Shown: positions 37,347 through 48,400 of the stretch, one piece after another
Position numbering within the stretch: position 1 is the stretch's first letter
How the letters are laid out: each line of letters begins with the position of its first letter
Assembly: GCA_900546695.1 (NCBI GenBank)
Contig: URDX01000003.1
Span: 1 to 64,000 of the forward strand
DNA: 64,000 nucleotides
Source: an uncultured Eubacteriales bacterium
GTDB lineage: Bacteria > Bacillota > Clostridia > Oscillospirales > CAG-272
Reading direction: 5' to 3'
Translations under genes and position numbers: made by a program
Notes under the pieces: model-generated
What the model was told of the DNA's origin: nothing
The model's input: the letters and a program-made list of their open reading frames with translations, nothing else
The model's database searches: none

Positions 37347-40300
37347 ATGGAAAGAAAGAATACAGTAACCGACAGCATACGCGGGGAGCGTGAATACGAA
37401 GGGCTGCTTGAAGCGGCGGTGCGCGAGAGCCGCGCGAAAAAGCCGCAGCCGATAGCCGTCACGGGTCTGTGCGAGGGTGCAAGAACCGCGCTGCTGACAT
37501 CGCTCGCCCGCGACTTTCGTGCCGAGAGCGGGGTCGGTGCGCTCGTCATAGTACCCGACGAACGAGAGGCTAACCGCCTGCTCGCCGCATGCAGCGACTG
37601 CGGCTGCCGCGCTGCGGTATATCCCTACCGCGACTTTATCTATCACAATATGACCGTATCGCACGAGCTTGAGTATGAGCGTCTCGGCGCACTGCGCTCC
37701 GCGATGCTCGGCGACTGCGACATGATAATAGCGACGCCCGACGCGGCGCTGCAGTACACCATGCCGCCCGAGCTGCTTGCGGATTCATGCCTGCGGCTCG
37801 CCGTCGGCTGCGAGATAGAGCGCGAGACGCTTATCTCCTTCCTGCTCTCGGCAGGCTATGTGCGCGTTGATATGGTCGAGGGCGCGGGGCAGTTCTCCAT
37901 CCGCGGCGACATCGTCGACATATTTTCGCCCGGCGGCGACCCGATACGTATCCAGTTCTTCGACTGCGAGATAGAGGACATGGAATACTTCGACACCGTC
38001 ACGCAGCGCCGCACCGAGCATCTTTCGTCGGTCGAGCTGACTCCCGCGCGCGAAATACTCATTCCCGACGACGCAAAAGCACAACTGCGCAGCGAGATAG
38101 AGGCGCAGAGCAAGCGCGTGAAGGACGACCGCGTGCGCGACATGCTGCTCTCCGAGCTCGAAATGCTCTCGTCGGACCGCGAGATATGCTTCCGCGACAA
38201 ATACATATCGGTAATCTATCCCGAGCGGGCATGCCTGCTCGATTACATCTCCGCACCGACGCTCTGCTGCATAGTCGAGGAGAACGCCGTCCGCGACCGA
38301 CTCAAGGCATGCAGGGCGCGCGAGGAGGAGATGCAGCGCTCGCTCATTTCAGGCGGCGAGGTCTACGGAAAGCATGCGGATTATGCTGCGCCGCGCGAGC
38401 GGCTTGACAGCTTTATGCGCAGCACGGTCAGCGCGTATATAGATACCTTTATTACTCAGCACGCGGTGCGCAGCGACAGTCTTTTTTCGTTCGTCACGAA
38501 AAACACCGTCTGCTACGGCGATAACCGCGAGCTGCTGCTGGAGGATGTACACTTCTATCTCAGGCACGATTTCCGCACCGTTATCCTCTGCGAGAGCGCG
38601 GCGATGCAGACAAACACCGCAGAGCTGCTGCGCGAGGAGAAGATACCCGTGGTACAGCTCGAGGCGGATGCGAAGCTGCCCGACGACCGACGCATAGCTG
38701 TCGTGACGGGTCCCGTCGCCGTTTCGGGCTTTGAGCTGACAACATCGCGCTTTGCTCTGCTGTCGATGTACGAATCGGCGACCGTCGGCGGCAAAGCCGC
38801 AATGTCCCGCAAAGCAAAGTCACCGCGCAGAAAGTCGGCGCGTGAACGCATAATGTCGTATGCAGACCTCACCGTCGGCGATTACGTCGTGCACGACATA
38901 CACGGCATAGGACGCTTTATGGGACTTGAGAGCATAACCCATGACGGCGTTACCGAGGAATATGCAAAGCTCGTATATGCCGACAACTCCCTGCTCTACA
39001 TCCCCACCGACAAGCTCGATATGCTCTCGAAATATATCGGCGCGCGCGGAGAGGACGACACCGTACGTCTGTCAAAGCTCGGCGGGCGCGAATGGGGCAA
39101 GGCAAAGGCGAAAGCAAAGGCTGCGACGCGCGAGATGGCAAAGGAGCTGATTGCTCTGTACGCCGAGCGCAAGCGCCGACCGGGTCACGCATTCCATGCG
39201 GACGACGACATGCAGCGGCAGTTCGAGAGCGCATTTGAATACGAGGAGACCGACGGTCAGATTGCAGCCGTCAGCGACATCAAGCGCGATATGGAGGACA
39301 GCTGTCCGATGGACAGACTGCTCTGCGGAGACGTAGGCTTCGGAAAAACCGAGGTCGCGCTGCGTGCGGCGTTCAAAGCCGTATCGGACGGCAAGCAGGT
39401 CGCGATACTCGTGCCTACCACCATACTTGCTATGCAGCACTACCGCACCATTCTGTCGCGTATGCGCGGATTCCCCGTACATATCGACGTGCTTTCACGC
39501 TTCCGCACCCCGCGCGAGCAGGAAAAGACGCTCGCAGCACTGCGCCGCGGTGAGACAGACATCATCGTCGGCACGCACAGGCTGATATCAAAGGATGTCG
39601 CCTTTCACGATCTCGGTCTGCTCATTGTTGACGAGGAGCAGCGTTTCGGAGTTGCGCAGAAGGAAAAGCTGAAGCAGCTCGCGTGCAACGTCGATGTTCT
39701 TACGCTGACGGCAACGCCCATCCCGCGTACGCTCAATATGGCTATGAGCGGCATACGCGACATGAGCATACTCGAGGAAGCGCCGAGCGACCGTCTCCCC
39801 GTGCAGACCTTCGTGCTCGAATACGACGAGGTCGTTCTCGCCGACGCCGTACGCAAGGAGCTGCACCGCGGAGGTCAGGTATTCTGGCTGCACAACCGCG
39901 TTGAGACCATCGAGCAGACCTGCGCGGCGCTGCGCAAGCTGATACCCGAGGCGCGCATATCCTTTGCGCACGGAAAGATGGACCGCGAGCAGATATCCGA
40001 TATATGGACCGAGCTGATACGCGGCGAGATAGACGTTCTTATCAGCACGGCGATAATCGAAACGGGCGTAGACGTGCCTAACGCAAACACCCTGATAGTC
40101 GAGCGCGCCGACCGTCTCGGACTGTCTCAGCTGCATCAGCTGCGCGGACGTATCGGACGCTCGAGCAGGCGCGCATATGCATACTTTACCTACCCGCGCG
40201 GCGCGGTCATATCCGAGATAGCGGACAAACGGCTTGAGGCGGTGCGCGACTATTCCGAGTTCGGTTCGGGCTTTAAGATAGCGCTGCGCGACCTTGAGCT

Positions 40301-40892
40301 CCGCGGTGCGGGAAATCTGCTCGGTGCCGAGCAGCACGGTCAGATAGACAGCGTCGGCTACGACATGTACATGAAGCTGCTAAGTGAGGCGATACTCGAG
40401 GAAAAGGGCGAGGAAAAGAAGGAAAAGCCCGCGTGCACTGTAGCGCTCGCATACGACGCTTACCTGCCCGAGAGCTATATCGGAAGTCAGGCGCAGCGCA
40501 TCGACGCATACAAGAAGATAGCGCTCATCGAGCGCCCCGATGATTACGACGATATTCTCGACGAGCTGAGCGACCGCTACGGCGAGCCGCCCGTGCAGGC
40601 AAAGAATCTGCTGCGCATCTCGCTCATCCGTGCGCTGTCCGGCGCATGCGGCATGACGCGCGTCGAGCAGAAGAACGGCTGTGTCGTCATAATTCCGCGC
40701 ATGATGCAGCTGCCCGTATGGGCGGAGCTTTCGCACATCTACAGCGGAAAGCTGCTCGTTTCGCTCGGCGCACAGCCGTATGTTACCTACCGTATACGAA
40801 ACGGGGTCGACACGCTGTCGCTGTTGTGTGAAATATTTGCAAAATATATACAAGTTCAAGAAGAAACAGCCTTGAAAACCACCGATTCTTAA
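37347..40892 (+). CDS. mfd: Transcription-repair coupling factor
   Basis: Removes stalled RNA polymerase from damaged DNA and recruits UvrA. In order: UvrB-like N-terminal module, the CarD-like polymerase-binding domain ([15 protein letters not shown], about residue 510), an SF2 translocase with Walker A GDVGFGKT (about 661) and DEEQ (about 761), the [14 protein letters not shown] motif, and a C-terminal UvrA-inhibition domain. 1181 residues is normal. GAGGT precedes the ATG at 37347. Confidence 0.97.
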   Translation: MERKNTVTDSIRGEREYEGLLEAAVRESRAKKPQPIAVTGLCEGARTALLTSLARDFRAESGVGALVIVPDEREANRLLAACSDCGCRAAVYPYRDFIYHNMTVSHELEYERLGALRSAMLGDCDMIIATPDAALQYTMPPELLADSCLRLAVGCEIERETLISFLLSAGYVRVDMVEGAGQFSIRGDIVDIFSPGGDPIRIQFFDCEIEDMEYFDTVTQRRTEHLSSVELTPAREILIPDDAKAQLRSEIEAQSKRVKDDRVRDMLLSELEMLSSDREICFRDKYISVIYPERACLLDYISAPTLCCIVEENAVRDRLKACRAREEEMQRSLISGGEVYGKHADYAAPRERLDSFMRSTVSAYIDTFITQHAVRSDSLFSFVTKNTVCYGDNRELLLEDVHFYLRHDFRTVILCESAAMQTNTAELLREEKIPVVQLEADAKLPDDRRIAVVTGPVAVSGFELTTSRFALLSMYESATVGGKAAMSRKAKSPRRKSARERIMSYADLTVGDYVVHDIHGIGRFMGLESITHDGVTEEYAKLVYADNSLLYIPTDKLDMLSKYIGARGEDDTVRLSKLGGREWGKAKAKAKAATREMAKELIALYAERKRRPGHAFHADDDMQRQFESAFEYEETDGQIAAVSDIKRDMEDSCPMDRLLCGDVGFGKTEVALRAAFKAVSDGKQVAILVPTTILAMQHYRTILSRMRGFPVHIDVLSRFRTPREQEKTLAALRRGETDIIVGTHRLISKDVAFHDLGLLIVDEEQRFGVAQKEKLKQLACNVDVLTLTATPIPRTLNMAMSGIRDMSILEEAPSDRLPVQTFVLEYDEVVLADAVRKELHRGGQVFWLHNRVETIEQTCAALRKLIPEARISFAHGKMDREQISDIWTELIRGEIDVLISTAIIETGVDVPNANTLIVERADRLGLSQLHQLRGRIGRSSRRAYAYFTYPRGAVISEIADKRLEAVRDYSEFGSGFKIALRDLELRGAGNLLGAEQHGQIDSVGYDMYMKLLSEAILEEKGEEKKEKPACTVALAYDAYLPESYIGSQAQRIDAYKKIALIERPDDYDDILDELSDRYGEPPVQAKNLLRISLIRALSGACGMTRVEQKNGCVVIIPRMMQLPVWAELSHIYSGKLLVSLGAQPYVTYRIRNGVDTLSLLCEIFAKYIQVQEETALKTTDS

Positions 40893-40955
40893 GCTACAAT
40901 TAACAAAAATAAATATTTGGGCGGCAGATACCGCCCGTCGGAGAACGGATATCAT

Positions 40956-42068
40956 ATGAAAGCATATAATTTTAAGAGGGCGATACGCACCGCCGCGGCA
41001 TTTGCAGTCTCGGCGGTGCTCCTGCTCTCGCTTTCCGCTTGTGGAAAGAAGCAGACGGCAATGACCTGCGGAGACACCGAAATAACCGAGGGGATGTACT
41101 CGTACTGGCTCTCGGCATATAAGACAAACTTCGTCTACACCTACGGCGGGGGCAGCGACAGTGCCGAGCTGTGGAGATCTGAAGCACCCGGCGGTCAGAG
41201 CTACGCCGACTACGCAGAGGAGCGGATAAGAACGACGGTGCGCAATTTTGCGATAGCCGTCGAGCAGTTCCGCGTGCTCGGTCTGAAAATTGACAGCTCG
41301 GTCAGCGCGCAGGTAAACGACGATATAAATGAAAAGCTCGAGTACGCGGGCTCGCGCCCCGCGCTCAACTCCGATCTTTCCCGCTACGGGATAAATATCG
41401 ACGGGCTCAAGGATATCTACATAGCCGAGGAAAAATGGCAGGCGGTGTATGACTACTATTTCGGCACAAGCGGCATCGAGCGTCTGTCAGATGTGCAGCT
41501 GTCGGAGTTTTATAAGTCGAACTATTCGCTGCTGGGTCTCGTAACGCTGTACACTGAAAACAAGGCAGTTCGGGACGGAAACGGAGCGTACGTTTACGAC
41601 AAAAGCGGAAACATAACCGTCTCCGAGATGACCGATGAAGAAAAGGCGGCAAAGCAGACGATTGCAGCCGATGTATACGAGCGGATGCGCGGCGGTGCCG
41701 ACTGGTCGGAGCTCGCGTCGGAATATTCCGACGCGGATATGTCATACTATACAAGCGGGTGCTTTGTTTCCTCTGCGGAGACCGACACCTACGGTGCGGA
41801 CCTCGTTGCGGCGGCTGCCGAAATGTCGGAGGGCGAGGTGCGGCGCATAGAAACAGACGCCGTAACCTATATCGCAATAAAGCTCCCGCTGCCCGAGCTT
41901 GATGCGCTCGACGAGACGGAATCCGAGCAGCTGTCCGAGCTGCGCGACAATGCGTCACGCGAGAGCTATACCGAAAAATTCGACGCACTCGCCGACACCG
42001 TCGTTATAAACGATGATATAATAAAGGCGCATCCCATAGAGGATGCACCGCTGAATCTTTACTATTGA
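40956..42068 (+). CDS. PrsA-like peptidyl-prolyl isomerase lipoprotein
   Basis: A 370-residue lipoprotein with lipobox LSAC (C29). The middle (about 200-320) has a parvulin-like layout, with GADWSELASEYSD followed by the Gly/aromatic stretch before a charged C-terminus. PrsA/SurA proteins fold exported proteins outside the membrane. The parvulin domain is divergent, so isomerase activity is uncertain. The ATG at 40956 has GGAGA about 11 bases upstream. It is 63 bases after mfd and may share its transcript. Confidence 0.75.
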   Translation: MKAYNFKRAIRTAAAFAVSAVLLLSLSACGKKQTAMTCGDTEITEGMYSYWLSAYKTNFVYTYGGGSDSAELWRSEAPGGQSYADYAEERIRTTVRNFAIAVEQFRVLGLKIDSSVSAQVNDDINEKLEYAGSRPALNSDLSRYGINIDGLKDIYIAEEKWQAVYDYYFGTSGIERLSDVQLSEFYKSNYSLLGLVTLYTENKAVRDGNGAYVYDKSGNITVSEMTDEEKAAKQTIAADVYERMRGGADWSELASEYSDADMSYYTSGCFVSSAETDTYGADLVAAAAEMSEGEVRRIETDAVTYIAIKLPLPELDALDETESEQLSELRDNASRESYTEKFDALADTVVINDDIIKAHPIEDAPLNLYY

Positions 42069-42204
42069 TCTCCCTGCCGCGTCGACACGGTCACCTTCCC
42101 GCAACGCGCAGCATCGAAAAATATCATCCGCTGTCGTCGATACGGTCACATCCTCCGTTTCACGGCGACACCGAAAAAAACTACACGAAAGGCGGAATAC
42201 CGCA

Positions 42205-42663
42205 ATGGCAATCAATTTTGACGGGATATGGTCAAACGTTAAGAAGAACGCTGTCGGTGCTAAGGATCTCGCATCGCTCAAGCTCAGGCTGACCAAGGAA
42301 AAGGCACACCTTGACGAGCTGTACCGCTGTCTCGGAGAGAACGTTTACGCCGTTCGCTGCTCAAAGGCGGTCGACGAAAGCGACGCTATCTCCGAGCAGA
42401 TACGCGAGACGTTCGCCCGCATCGAACAGACCGAGGAGGCTATCGGTCGGCTTTCGGGCTCTGTGCGCTGCCCGGGCTGCGAGCGCACGGTCGCAAGTAC
42501 ATTTTCGTTCTGCCCGCACTGCGGAGCCGCCCTTCCCCGTGATGAAAAGACCGAGAGCGACGAGGAATTCGACAGCGCCTTTGATGAGATGATGGGCGGA
42601 AACAAGAAGGAAAAGAAGTCGCCGGACTCGGAAAGCACGGACAGCGGAAGCGAGGAAGGCTGA
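42205..42663 (+). CDS. Zinc-ribbon protein with coiled coil
   Basis: A 152-residue protein. Residues 20-85 are helical and probably coiled-coil. A zinc ribbon uses C89, C92, C103 and C106 (CPGC/CPHC). The tail is Glu/Ser/Lys-rich and acidic. Such 'zinc-ribbon domain' proteins are common in Clostridia with no set role. GAAAGGCGG lies upstream of the ATG. Confidence 0.75.
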   Translation: MAINFDGIWSNVKKNAVGAKDLASLKLRLTKEKAHLDELYRCLGENVYAVRCSKAVDESDAISEQIRETFARIEQTEEAIGRLSGSVRCPGCERTVASTFSFCPHCGAALPRDEKTESDEEFDSAFDEMMGGNKKEKKSPDSESTDSGSEEG

Positions 42664-42816
42664 GCTTTCGTGCGCGAGAGTACGTCGGTAAAGTGCAAGA
42701 ATAGGCTTGCAGCGTGAAAATCGCGATAGGGTTCGCAAAAAAATCGAACGCCCGCTCACGGCGAAACATAAAAATATTATTTTTTTCGCAAAAGATATGT
42801 TTTTTTTGTAACCCCC
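42664..42816. other. Spacer between zinc-ribbon gene and rimP promoter
   Basis: The spacer turns strongly AT-rich with several poly-T runs (about 42779-42808). No gene or clear hairpin was seen. Confidence 0.5.
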
Positions 42817-42845
42817 TTGATTTTTCCCATAATGTGTGGTATAAT
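42817..42845 (+). promoter_or_regulatory. Promoter of the rimP-nusA-infB operon
   Basis: TTGATT (42817-42822), a 17-base spacer and TATAAT (42840-42845). Start predicted near 42852, giving a leader of about 125 bases. Confidence 0.82.
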
Positions 42846-42867
42846 GTACCAAGCTCAATATTGTGAT

Positions 42868-42945
42868 ATTAAAGAGTAGGCTCGTCCTGCTCTTTAATCT
42901 TTATATAACGACCGTCTGCGGAGGCAATATTTTCCGCAGGACGGC
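42868..42945 (+). promoter_or_regulatory. Two-hairpin leader of the rimP operon
   Basis: The first hairpin pairs ATTAAAGAG and CTCTTTAAT with a further AGG/CCT step around CTCGT (42868-42899). The second pairs CCGTCTGCGGA with TCCGCAGGACGG (one-base bulge) at about 42910-42945. Neither is followed by a proper T-run, though the first is followed by CTTTATAT. The pair could be a binding site for NusA or an attenuation leader. Confidence 0.5.
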
Positions 42946-42978
42946 GAGCGAATACAGCTTAACCCGAAAGGAGCCCGA

Positions 42979-43479
42979 ATGGCAAAAAACAGTACACAGG
43001 GAACGGCAAACGCCGTCCGTGAGCTTATAGAGCCCACCGTTACGGAACTCGGCTACGACATATGGGACGTCGAGTATGTCAAGGAGGGCGCGGATATGCA
43101 TCTGCGCATCACCATTGATTCCGAGGACGGAATAGACATCGACGACTGCGAAAAGGTCCATCGCGCGATAGATCCGCTCATAGACAAGGCAGACCCGATA
43201 GAGGAATCCTATCTGCTCGAGGTATCGAGTCCGGGAATAGAGCGCCGTCTGCGCACGCCCGAGCATTTTCTCGCGTGCATCGGCGAGACGGTAAATCTTA
43301 AGCTCTTTGCCCCGATAGAGGGCGACGAACGCACAAAGAGCAAGCAGATAATCGCACCGATGATCGCATTCGACCCCGAAACGAAGAATGTGACCGTAGA
43401 GGACGGCACCGAGAACGGGCTGATCGTTCCGTGGAACCTCATCTCCCGCGCGAATATCTGGTACGATTTCGGAGACTGA
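42979..43479 (+). CDS. rimP: Ribosome maturation factor RimP
   Basis: Needed for 30S subunit maturation. A 166-residue protein with the family N-domain (GYDIWDVEYVKEG) and the LEVSSPGIERRL motif, plus an SH3-like C-domain. AAAGGAG precedes the ATG. It opens the rimP-nusA-ylxR-ylxQ-infB operon. Confidence 0.94.
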   Translation: MAKNSTQGTANAVRELIEPTVTELGYDIWDVEYVKEGADMHLRITIDSEDGIDIDDCEKVHRAIDPLIDKADPIEESYLLEVSSPGIERRLRTPEHFLACIGETVNLKLFAPIEGDERTKSKQIIAPMIAFDPETKNVTVEDGTENGLIVPWNLISRANIWYDFGD

Positions 43480-43564
43480 CCGTCTGCACCGCAGACATAG
43501 CTGCATAAAAGCCCGGCTTTGCAAGCTGTATACATAAATTAAATGAGAAGTGAAAGGAAAACAG

Positions 43565-44590
43565 ATGAACGCAGATTTTTTCAAGGCAATTGATGAGCTC
43601 GGCAAGCAGAAAGGTATTCCGACCGACATTATCATCGACCGTGTCGAGCAGGCTCTGACCAAGGCATACAAGCATGAAAAGGAAGGCGATTGCGAGATAC
43701 GCATCATTCTCGACCCCGAGAAAAAGGTGTTCAGAATGGTCGAGCTCAAGGAGATCGTTGACGAGGTCACCGACCCCGACAAGCAGATATCGCTCGTCGA
43801 CGCAAAGCGCGTCACCCGCGGAGCAAAGGTCGGCAACATCTGCGAGATAGAGGTACCGCTGCAGAAGTTCAGCCGTATCAGCGCTCAGACCGCTAAGCAG
43901 GTCATAATCCAGGGTATACGCGAGGCAGAGCGCGGAATGCTCATCGAGCAGTACGAGAATAAGAAGGAAGAGATCATCACCGCGACCGTCTATAAGACCA
44001 TGACGGCAAACGGCGCAGTCATCGTAGATACGGGGACAAGCCGCGTTGCCCTGCTCCCCGAGGAGCAGATACCCGGTGAGGTCTATCACGAGGGCGACCG
44101 CATCAAGGTATATGTTATCGAGGTACGCAGAGAGACCCGCGGACCGCTCGTAACGCTCTCCCGTACGCATGCGGGACTTGTTAAGCGTCTGTTCGAGCTT
44201 GAGGTTCCCGAGATACAGGACGGCACCGTAGAGATAAAGAACATCATCCGCGAGGCAGGCTCAAGAACCAAGATGGCTGTTGCAAGCAACGACCCCAATG
44301 TTGACCCCATCGGTGCGTGCATCGGTAATCACGGTATCCGTATCAGCGACATCACCCGCGAGATTAACGGCGAAAAGATTGATATCGTCAAGTACAGCGA
44401 GGATCCTGCGGAATACATTTCCTCCGCGCTTGCTCCCGCAACGGTACGCAACGTTATCATCGAGGACGACCGTTCCGCGCGCGTCATTGTCGACCCCGAG
44501 CAGCTCTCTCTTGCAATAGGCAAGGAGGGTCAGAACGCACGTCTCGCCGCGCGTCTTACGGGTTATAAGATCGACATCAAGGCACAGTGA
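43565..44590 (+). CDS. nusA: Transcription elongation factor NusA
   Basis: Modulates pausing, termination and antitermination. Length is 341 residues, the short Gram-positive form without the C-terminal acidic repeats. Visible in order: polymerase-binding N-domain (FFKAIDELGKQKG), S1 domain (about 130-200), then KH1 and KH2 (GIRISDITREINGEKID; LAIGKEGQNARLAARL). The ATG at 43565 follows GAAAGGAAA; an upstream TTG-type start is unlikely. Confidence 0.97.
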   Translation: MNADFFKAIDELGKQKGIPTDIIIDRVEQALTKAYKHEKEGDCEIRIILDPEKKVFRMVELKEIVDEVTDPDKQISLVDAKRVTRGAKVGNICEIEVPLQKFSRISAQTAKQVIIQGIREAERGMLIEQYENKKEEIITATVYKTMTANGAVIVDTGTSRVALLPEEQIPGEVYHEGDRIKVYVIEVRRETRGPLVTLSRTHAGLVKRLFELEVPEIQDGTVEIKNIIREAGSRTKMAVASNDPNVDPIGACIGNHGIRISDITREINGEKIDIVKYSEDPAEYISSALAPATVRNVIIEDDRSARVIVDPEQLSLAIGKEGQNARLAARLTGYKIDIKAQ

Positions 44591-44696
44591 CGGGAATAGA
44601 ATAGGAATATAACAGGAACAGAATAGGATAAGCACACATTGCATTGATACGCCCGAGCCGATGGCATGTCGGTCAGGCGACGAAGGAGGCAAGAGC

Positions 44697-45092
44697 ATGT
44701 CCGATACCGAAAATGGCAGCACCGGGGCACACCGCACAGCAGATACGGCAGCCGCAGCAAATTCCGGAGTTACTGTTGATGCAGCAGCTCAGGCAGATGC
44801 GCGTGTCACCGCCGACGCAAAGCACACGCCGAAGTATACGCCGACAAGACGCTGCGAGGGCTGCGGAGAACGCCGCTCGAAGCACGAGCTGCTGCGCGCG
44901 GTAAACGACGGCGGCAGTCTGTCGCTCGACCCGGGCGGAAAGTCACAGTCGCGCGGCGCATACATCTGCCGCTCGGAGAGCTGTCTTAAAAAAGCACTCA
45001 AAAGCGGGCGAATGATCCGCCGTCTGTCGGCGCAGTCGACCGACGAACTCCGCGAATCGGTAATGCGGCTGCTCAACGAAGATGAAGGATAA
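44697..45092 (+). CDS. ylxR: YlxR-family RNA-binding protein (RnpM)
   Basis: A 131-residue protein. The family motif RRCEGCGERRSKHELLRAV and the later SRGAYICRSESCLKKAL pattern lie in the C-terminal 85 residues; B. subtilis RnpM of this family binds RNase P RNA. Residues 1-40 are an Ala/Thr/Asp-rich extension. AAGGAGG precedes the ATG at 44697. Its end overlaps ylxQ by 11 bases. Confidence 0.92.
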   Translation: MSDTENGSTGAHRTADTAAAANSGVTVDAAAQADARVTADAKHTPKYTPTRRCEGCGERRSKHELLRAVNDGGSLSLDPGGKSQSRGAYICRSESCLKKALKSGRMIRRLSAQSTDELRESVMRLLNEDEG

Positions 45093-45555
45093 GCTCCGAA
45101 GCACCGAACACCACAGCACCGTGGCTGCCGCCTCCCCTGCGGGCAGCGCGGCAGATACCGAGAGCTCCGAAAGAAGCGCACCTGACGAGCGGACCGTACA
45201 GCGACTGTGCGGCATGCTCGGGCTTGCAAAAAAAGCGGGCGCACTCATAACAGGTACCGATATGTCGCTTGAAGCGGCAAGGTCGGGCAAGACCGACGCA
45301 CTGCTGCTTGCATCCGATGCCGCACCGAACACCGCAGACCGCGCCGCACGCGGCTGCCGTGCATGCGGCACATCACTCTACCTGCTCCCCATCGACAAGG
45401 AGCGGCTCGGAGAATGCATCGGACGGCACAGCGCGGTAGGCGCAGCGGCACTCACCGACCCGAATTTCGGACGCGTTATATATGCAATGTGCAAAGGCAT
45501 AGATCCTATCGGTTATACAGCAAACAAGCAAAGCACAACACAGGAGGTAGAATAG
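45082..45555 (+). CDS. ylxQ: L7Ae-like ribosomal protein YlxQ
   Basis: A 157-residue protein. The first 40 residues are a Ser/Ala/Glu-rich extension, then the L7Ae fold with [15 protein letters not shown] and [11 protein letters not shown]. Homologues bind K-turn RNA. It overlaps ylxR and is followed by infB 5 bases later, so it is translationally coupled within the operon. Confidence 0.88.
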   Translation: MKDKLRSTEHHSTVAAASPAGSAADTESSERSAPDERTVQRLCGMLGLAKKAGALITGTDMSLEAARSGKTDALLLASDAAPNTADRAARGCRACGTSLYLLPIDKERLGECIGRHSAVGAAALTDPNFGRVIYAMCKGIDPIGYTANKQSTTQEVE

Positions 45556-45559
45556 ATAT

Positions 45560-48148
45560 ATGATATCAAACCAGAAATACCGAATCAACAGCCTCGCAAA
45601 GGACCTCGGACTCAAGAGCAAGCAGCTCACGGGACTCCTGCCCGGAGGCGATGCAGGCATCACACATCAGCTCACACCCGACGAGTTCGGCTATGTGATC
45701 GACACCCTGACCGCATCTGCACATGAGGTCAGCATCGATGATTACATCGGCGGAAAGCTCGATCTCGGTCTGCCCGCACGCAAGAGTTCCGAGAAGCATG
45801 CAAAGGGTGACGGTCATATCGAGAAGGCGGCAGAGCCCGCAAGGGCAGAAAAAAATGCAGAGGCAAAGCCCGAGCGGAAGGATGCCGACGCTGAGCGCGA
45901 AAAGGAGAAAGAGCGCGCAAGAGCCGCAGCCGAAAAGGCAGCCGAGAAGCGAGTTCAGCACGGTCGGAGCGAGCGTATGCAACAGCTGCGCGAGGCTCCC
46001 CGCCCCGACGCTATAGCGGCAAAGGCAAACTCGAAGATGAAGCAGAATCTCATGCGTCAGAATCAGCAGCGCCAGCAGAAGCTCGCACAGCAAAATCAGA
46101 TGCTGCAGCGCAACACATCGAACGAGGAACAGGGCAAGATACTCACCGAGCCGACCGCATCCGCAAAGAAAACGCGCATCGTCGATACACGTACATCGTC
46201 CGTCGATCTCTCGCGCTATGATGAAAAGCTCGACCGCTTTGTATCAGAGAACAGCGGCGCAAAGAAACAGAGCGGCGCGGGCGACAGAGGCAAGAACACA
46301 CGCCGTCCGATGGGCAGAAACGCCTACGGAACCCACGGCGGCAAGAACAGAATAGGCGCGGATAAGCGCGGCAAGAAGCAGCAGGATAACACGCCCAAGC
46401 AGCCGCTCGAGATAACAATCCCCGAGTCCATCTCCGTACGCGACCTTGCGGCAAGACTCAAGGTCACCGCAGCGGAGGTCATCAAGAGACTTATGAGCGC
46501 GGGCGTTATGGCTAACGTCACCGAGGATATCGACTTTGATACCGCGCTGTACGTAGCCGAGGATATCGGCGCAAAGGCGACCAAGGAGGTTGTTGTCACC
46601 ATCGAGGATCGTCTGTTTGACGATACCGAGGACAGCGACGACAAGCTCATCGAGCGCGCACCCGTCGTTGTCGTTATGGGTCACGTCGACCACGGTAAGA
46701 CCTCGCTGCTCGATAAGATAAGAAATGCAAACGTAACCGCAGGAGAGGCGGGCGGTATTACTCAGCACATCGGTGCATACCGCGTAAACATTCACGGCAA
46801 GGACATCACCTTCCTTGATACCCCCGGTCACGCAGCATTTACCGCAATGCGTGCGCGCGGTGCCAAGGCTACGGATATCGCCATCATAGTCGTCGCTGCC
46901 GACGACGGTATCATGCCGCAGACCATCGAGGCAATCAACCATGCAAAGGATGCAGGGCTCGAGATAATCGTCGCCATCAACAAGATGGATAAGCCCGGCG
47001 CAAAGCCCGATAACGTTCTCCAGGAGCTGACAAAGTACGAGCTCGTCCCCGAGGAATGGGGCGGCGACGTTATGTGTGTTCCCGTATCGGCACATACGGG
47101 TATGGGCATCGACACCCTGCTCGAGGATATTCTTCTCATCGCAGAGGTCAAGGAATATAAGGCTAACCCGAACCGCCGCGCTAAGGGTACGGTCATCGAG
47201 GCTAAGCTCGATAAGGGTCGCGGACCCGTCGCTACCGTGCTCGTTCAGAACGGTACGCTCAATATAGGCGACGTTGTTATCGCGGGCACCGCAGTCGGCA
47301 GAGTCCGCGCTATGATAGACGATAAGGCACGCAACGTAAAGGACGCAGGTCCTTCCGTTCCTGTTGAGATAATCGGTCTCGACGAAGTTCCCGCAGCGGG
47401 CGATGAGTTCAACGCAGTTGAAAACGAGCGTATGGCACGCGAGCTCGCCGAGCAGCGCAAGTCGCGCGAGAAGGAAGCATCCTTCAAGTCGAACGCGACC
47501 GTCAGCCTCGACGACCTTTTTGCTCAGATCTCCGAGGGTACCAAGGAGCTCAAGATTATCGTTAAGGCTGATGTCGGCGGCTCTGCAGAGGCAGTCAAAA
47601 GCTCGCTCGAAAAGCTCTCGAACGACGAGGTCAAGGTCAAGGTCATTCACTCCGCTGTCGGAGGAATCACCGAGGGCGACGTTATGTTCGCATCTGCATC
47701 TAACGCCATCATTGTCGGCTTTAACGTACGTCCCGACAAAAACGCGCTCGATACCGCAGAGCGTCAGAAGGTCGATATCCGTACCTACCGTATAATCTAC
47801 GAGTGCATCGAGGAGATTCAGGCCGCTATGAAGGGTATGCTCGCTCCGAAATTCAAGGAGAATCTGCTCGGCCATGCAGAGGTGCGTCAGGCTATTCATG
47901 TGCCCAACATCGGTACCATCGCCGGCTCTTATATCCTCGACGGCAAGATCACGAGAAGCGCGCAGATCCGCGTTGTCCGTGACGGTATCGTTATTTTCGA
48001 GGATAAGATATCCTCGCTGCGCCGCTTCAAGGATGATGTTCGTGAGGTCAACTCGGGCTACGAGTGCGGAGTAGGTCTCGAACGCTTCAACGACATCAAG
48101 GAGGGCGATATTCTCGAGGCATTCGAGATGGTAGAGGTCGAGCAGTAA
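45560..48148 (+). CDS. infB: Translation initiation factor IF-2
   Basis: Delivers fMet-tRNA to the ribosome. The 862-residue length is typical. The IF2 N-domain near residues 1-60 is followed by a long Lys/Glu/Gln-rich linker, then a second IF2_N at about 290. The GTPase has GHVDHGKTS (about 374), DTPGHAAF and NKMD, followed by the domain II/III barrel and C-terminal fMet-binding domain. GGAGGT lies 11 bases before the ATG. rbfA does not follow: a terminator and a minus-strand gene come next. Confidence 0.97.
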   Translation: MISNQKYRINSLAKDLGLKSKQLTGLLPGGDAGITHQLTPDEFGYVIDTLTASAHEVSIDDYIGGKLDLGLPARKSSEKHAKGDGHIEKAAEPARAEKNAEAKPERKDADAEREKEKERARAAAEKAAEKRVQHGRSERMQQLREAPRPDAIAAKANSKMKQNLMRQNQQRQQKLAQQNQMLQRNTSNEEQGKILTEPTASAKKTRIVDTRTSSVDLSRYDEKLDRFVSENSGAKKQSGAGDRGKNTRRPMGRNAYGTHGGKNRIGADKRGKKQQDNTPKQPLEITIPESISVRDLAARLKVTAAEVIKRLMSAGVMANVTEDIDFDTALYVAEDIGAKATKEVVVTIEDRLFDDTEDSDDKLIERAPVVVVMGHVDHGKTSLLDKIRNANVTAGEAGGITQHIGAYRVNIHGKDITFLDTPGHAAFTAMRARGAKATDIAIIVVAADDGIMPQTIEAINHAKDAGLEIIVAINKMDKPGAKPDNVLQELTKYELVPEEWGGDVMCVPVSAHTGMGIDTLLEDILLIAEVKEYKANPNRRAKGTVIEAKLDKGRGPVATVLVQNGTLNIGDVVIAGTAVGRVRAMIDDKARNVKDAGPSVPVEIIGLDEVPAAGDEFNAVENERMARELAEQRKSREKEASFKSNATVSLDDLFAQISEGTKELKIIVKADVGGSAEAVKSSLEKLSNDEVKVKVIHSAVGGITEGDVMFASASNAIIVGFNVRPDKNALDTAERQKVDIRTYRIIYECIEEIQAAMKGMLAPKFKENLLGHAEVRQAIHVPNIGTIAGSYILDGKITRSAQIRVVRDGIVIFEDKISSLRRFKDDVREVNSGYECGVGLERFNDIKEGDILEAFEMVEVEQ

Positions 48149-48231
48149 GCCCCGCCCGAACCGTAAAGCCGCTCGCCGAAAGGCTTGATATCCCCGCTGT
48201 GCGGAAAAAAACAAAATATTGTTTGCTGTAA

Positions 48232-48278
48232 CGCAGACCGCCCTGTCTTATCTATTCACGGGGCGGTCTGTTTTTATA
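48232..48278 (+). terminator. Terminator of the rimP-infB operon
   Basis: CAGACCGCCC and GGGCGGTCTG form a perfect 10-bp stem around a 17-base loop, followed by TTTTTATAT. Confidence 0.85.
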
Positions 48279-48347
48279 TATTTGACAGTAATATCTCTGT
48301 GCGCAGCTCGCACATATATGAAAACGACCGCCGAAATAGCATCAAAA

Positions 48348-48386
48348 AAAATCCGACCGCCGAAATAATTCAGCAGTCGGATTTTA
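48348..48386 (-). terminator. Terminator of the Gfo/Idh/MocA gene
   Basis: AATCCGAC and GTCGGATT pair around 18 bases. On the minus strand the stem is followed by a long T-run. Confidence 0.75.
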
Positions 48387-48400
48387 AGTATCAAATCATT

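Noticed and set aside
46244..48214. A 656-residue minus-strand frame opposite infB
   Set aside because: Mirror of the conserved IF-2 GTPase sequence; no independent features.
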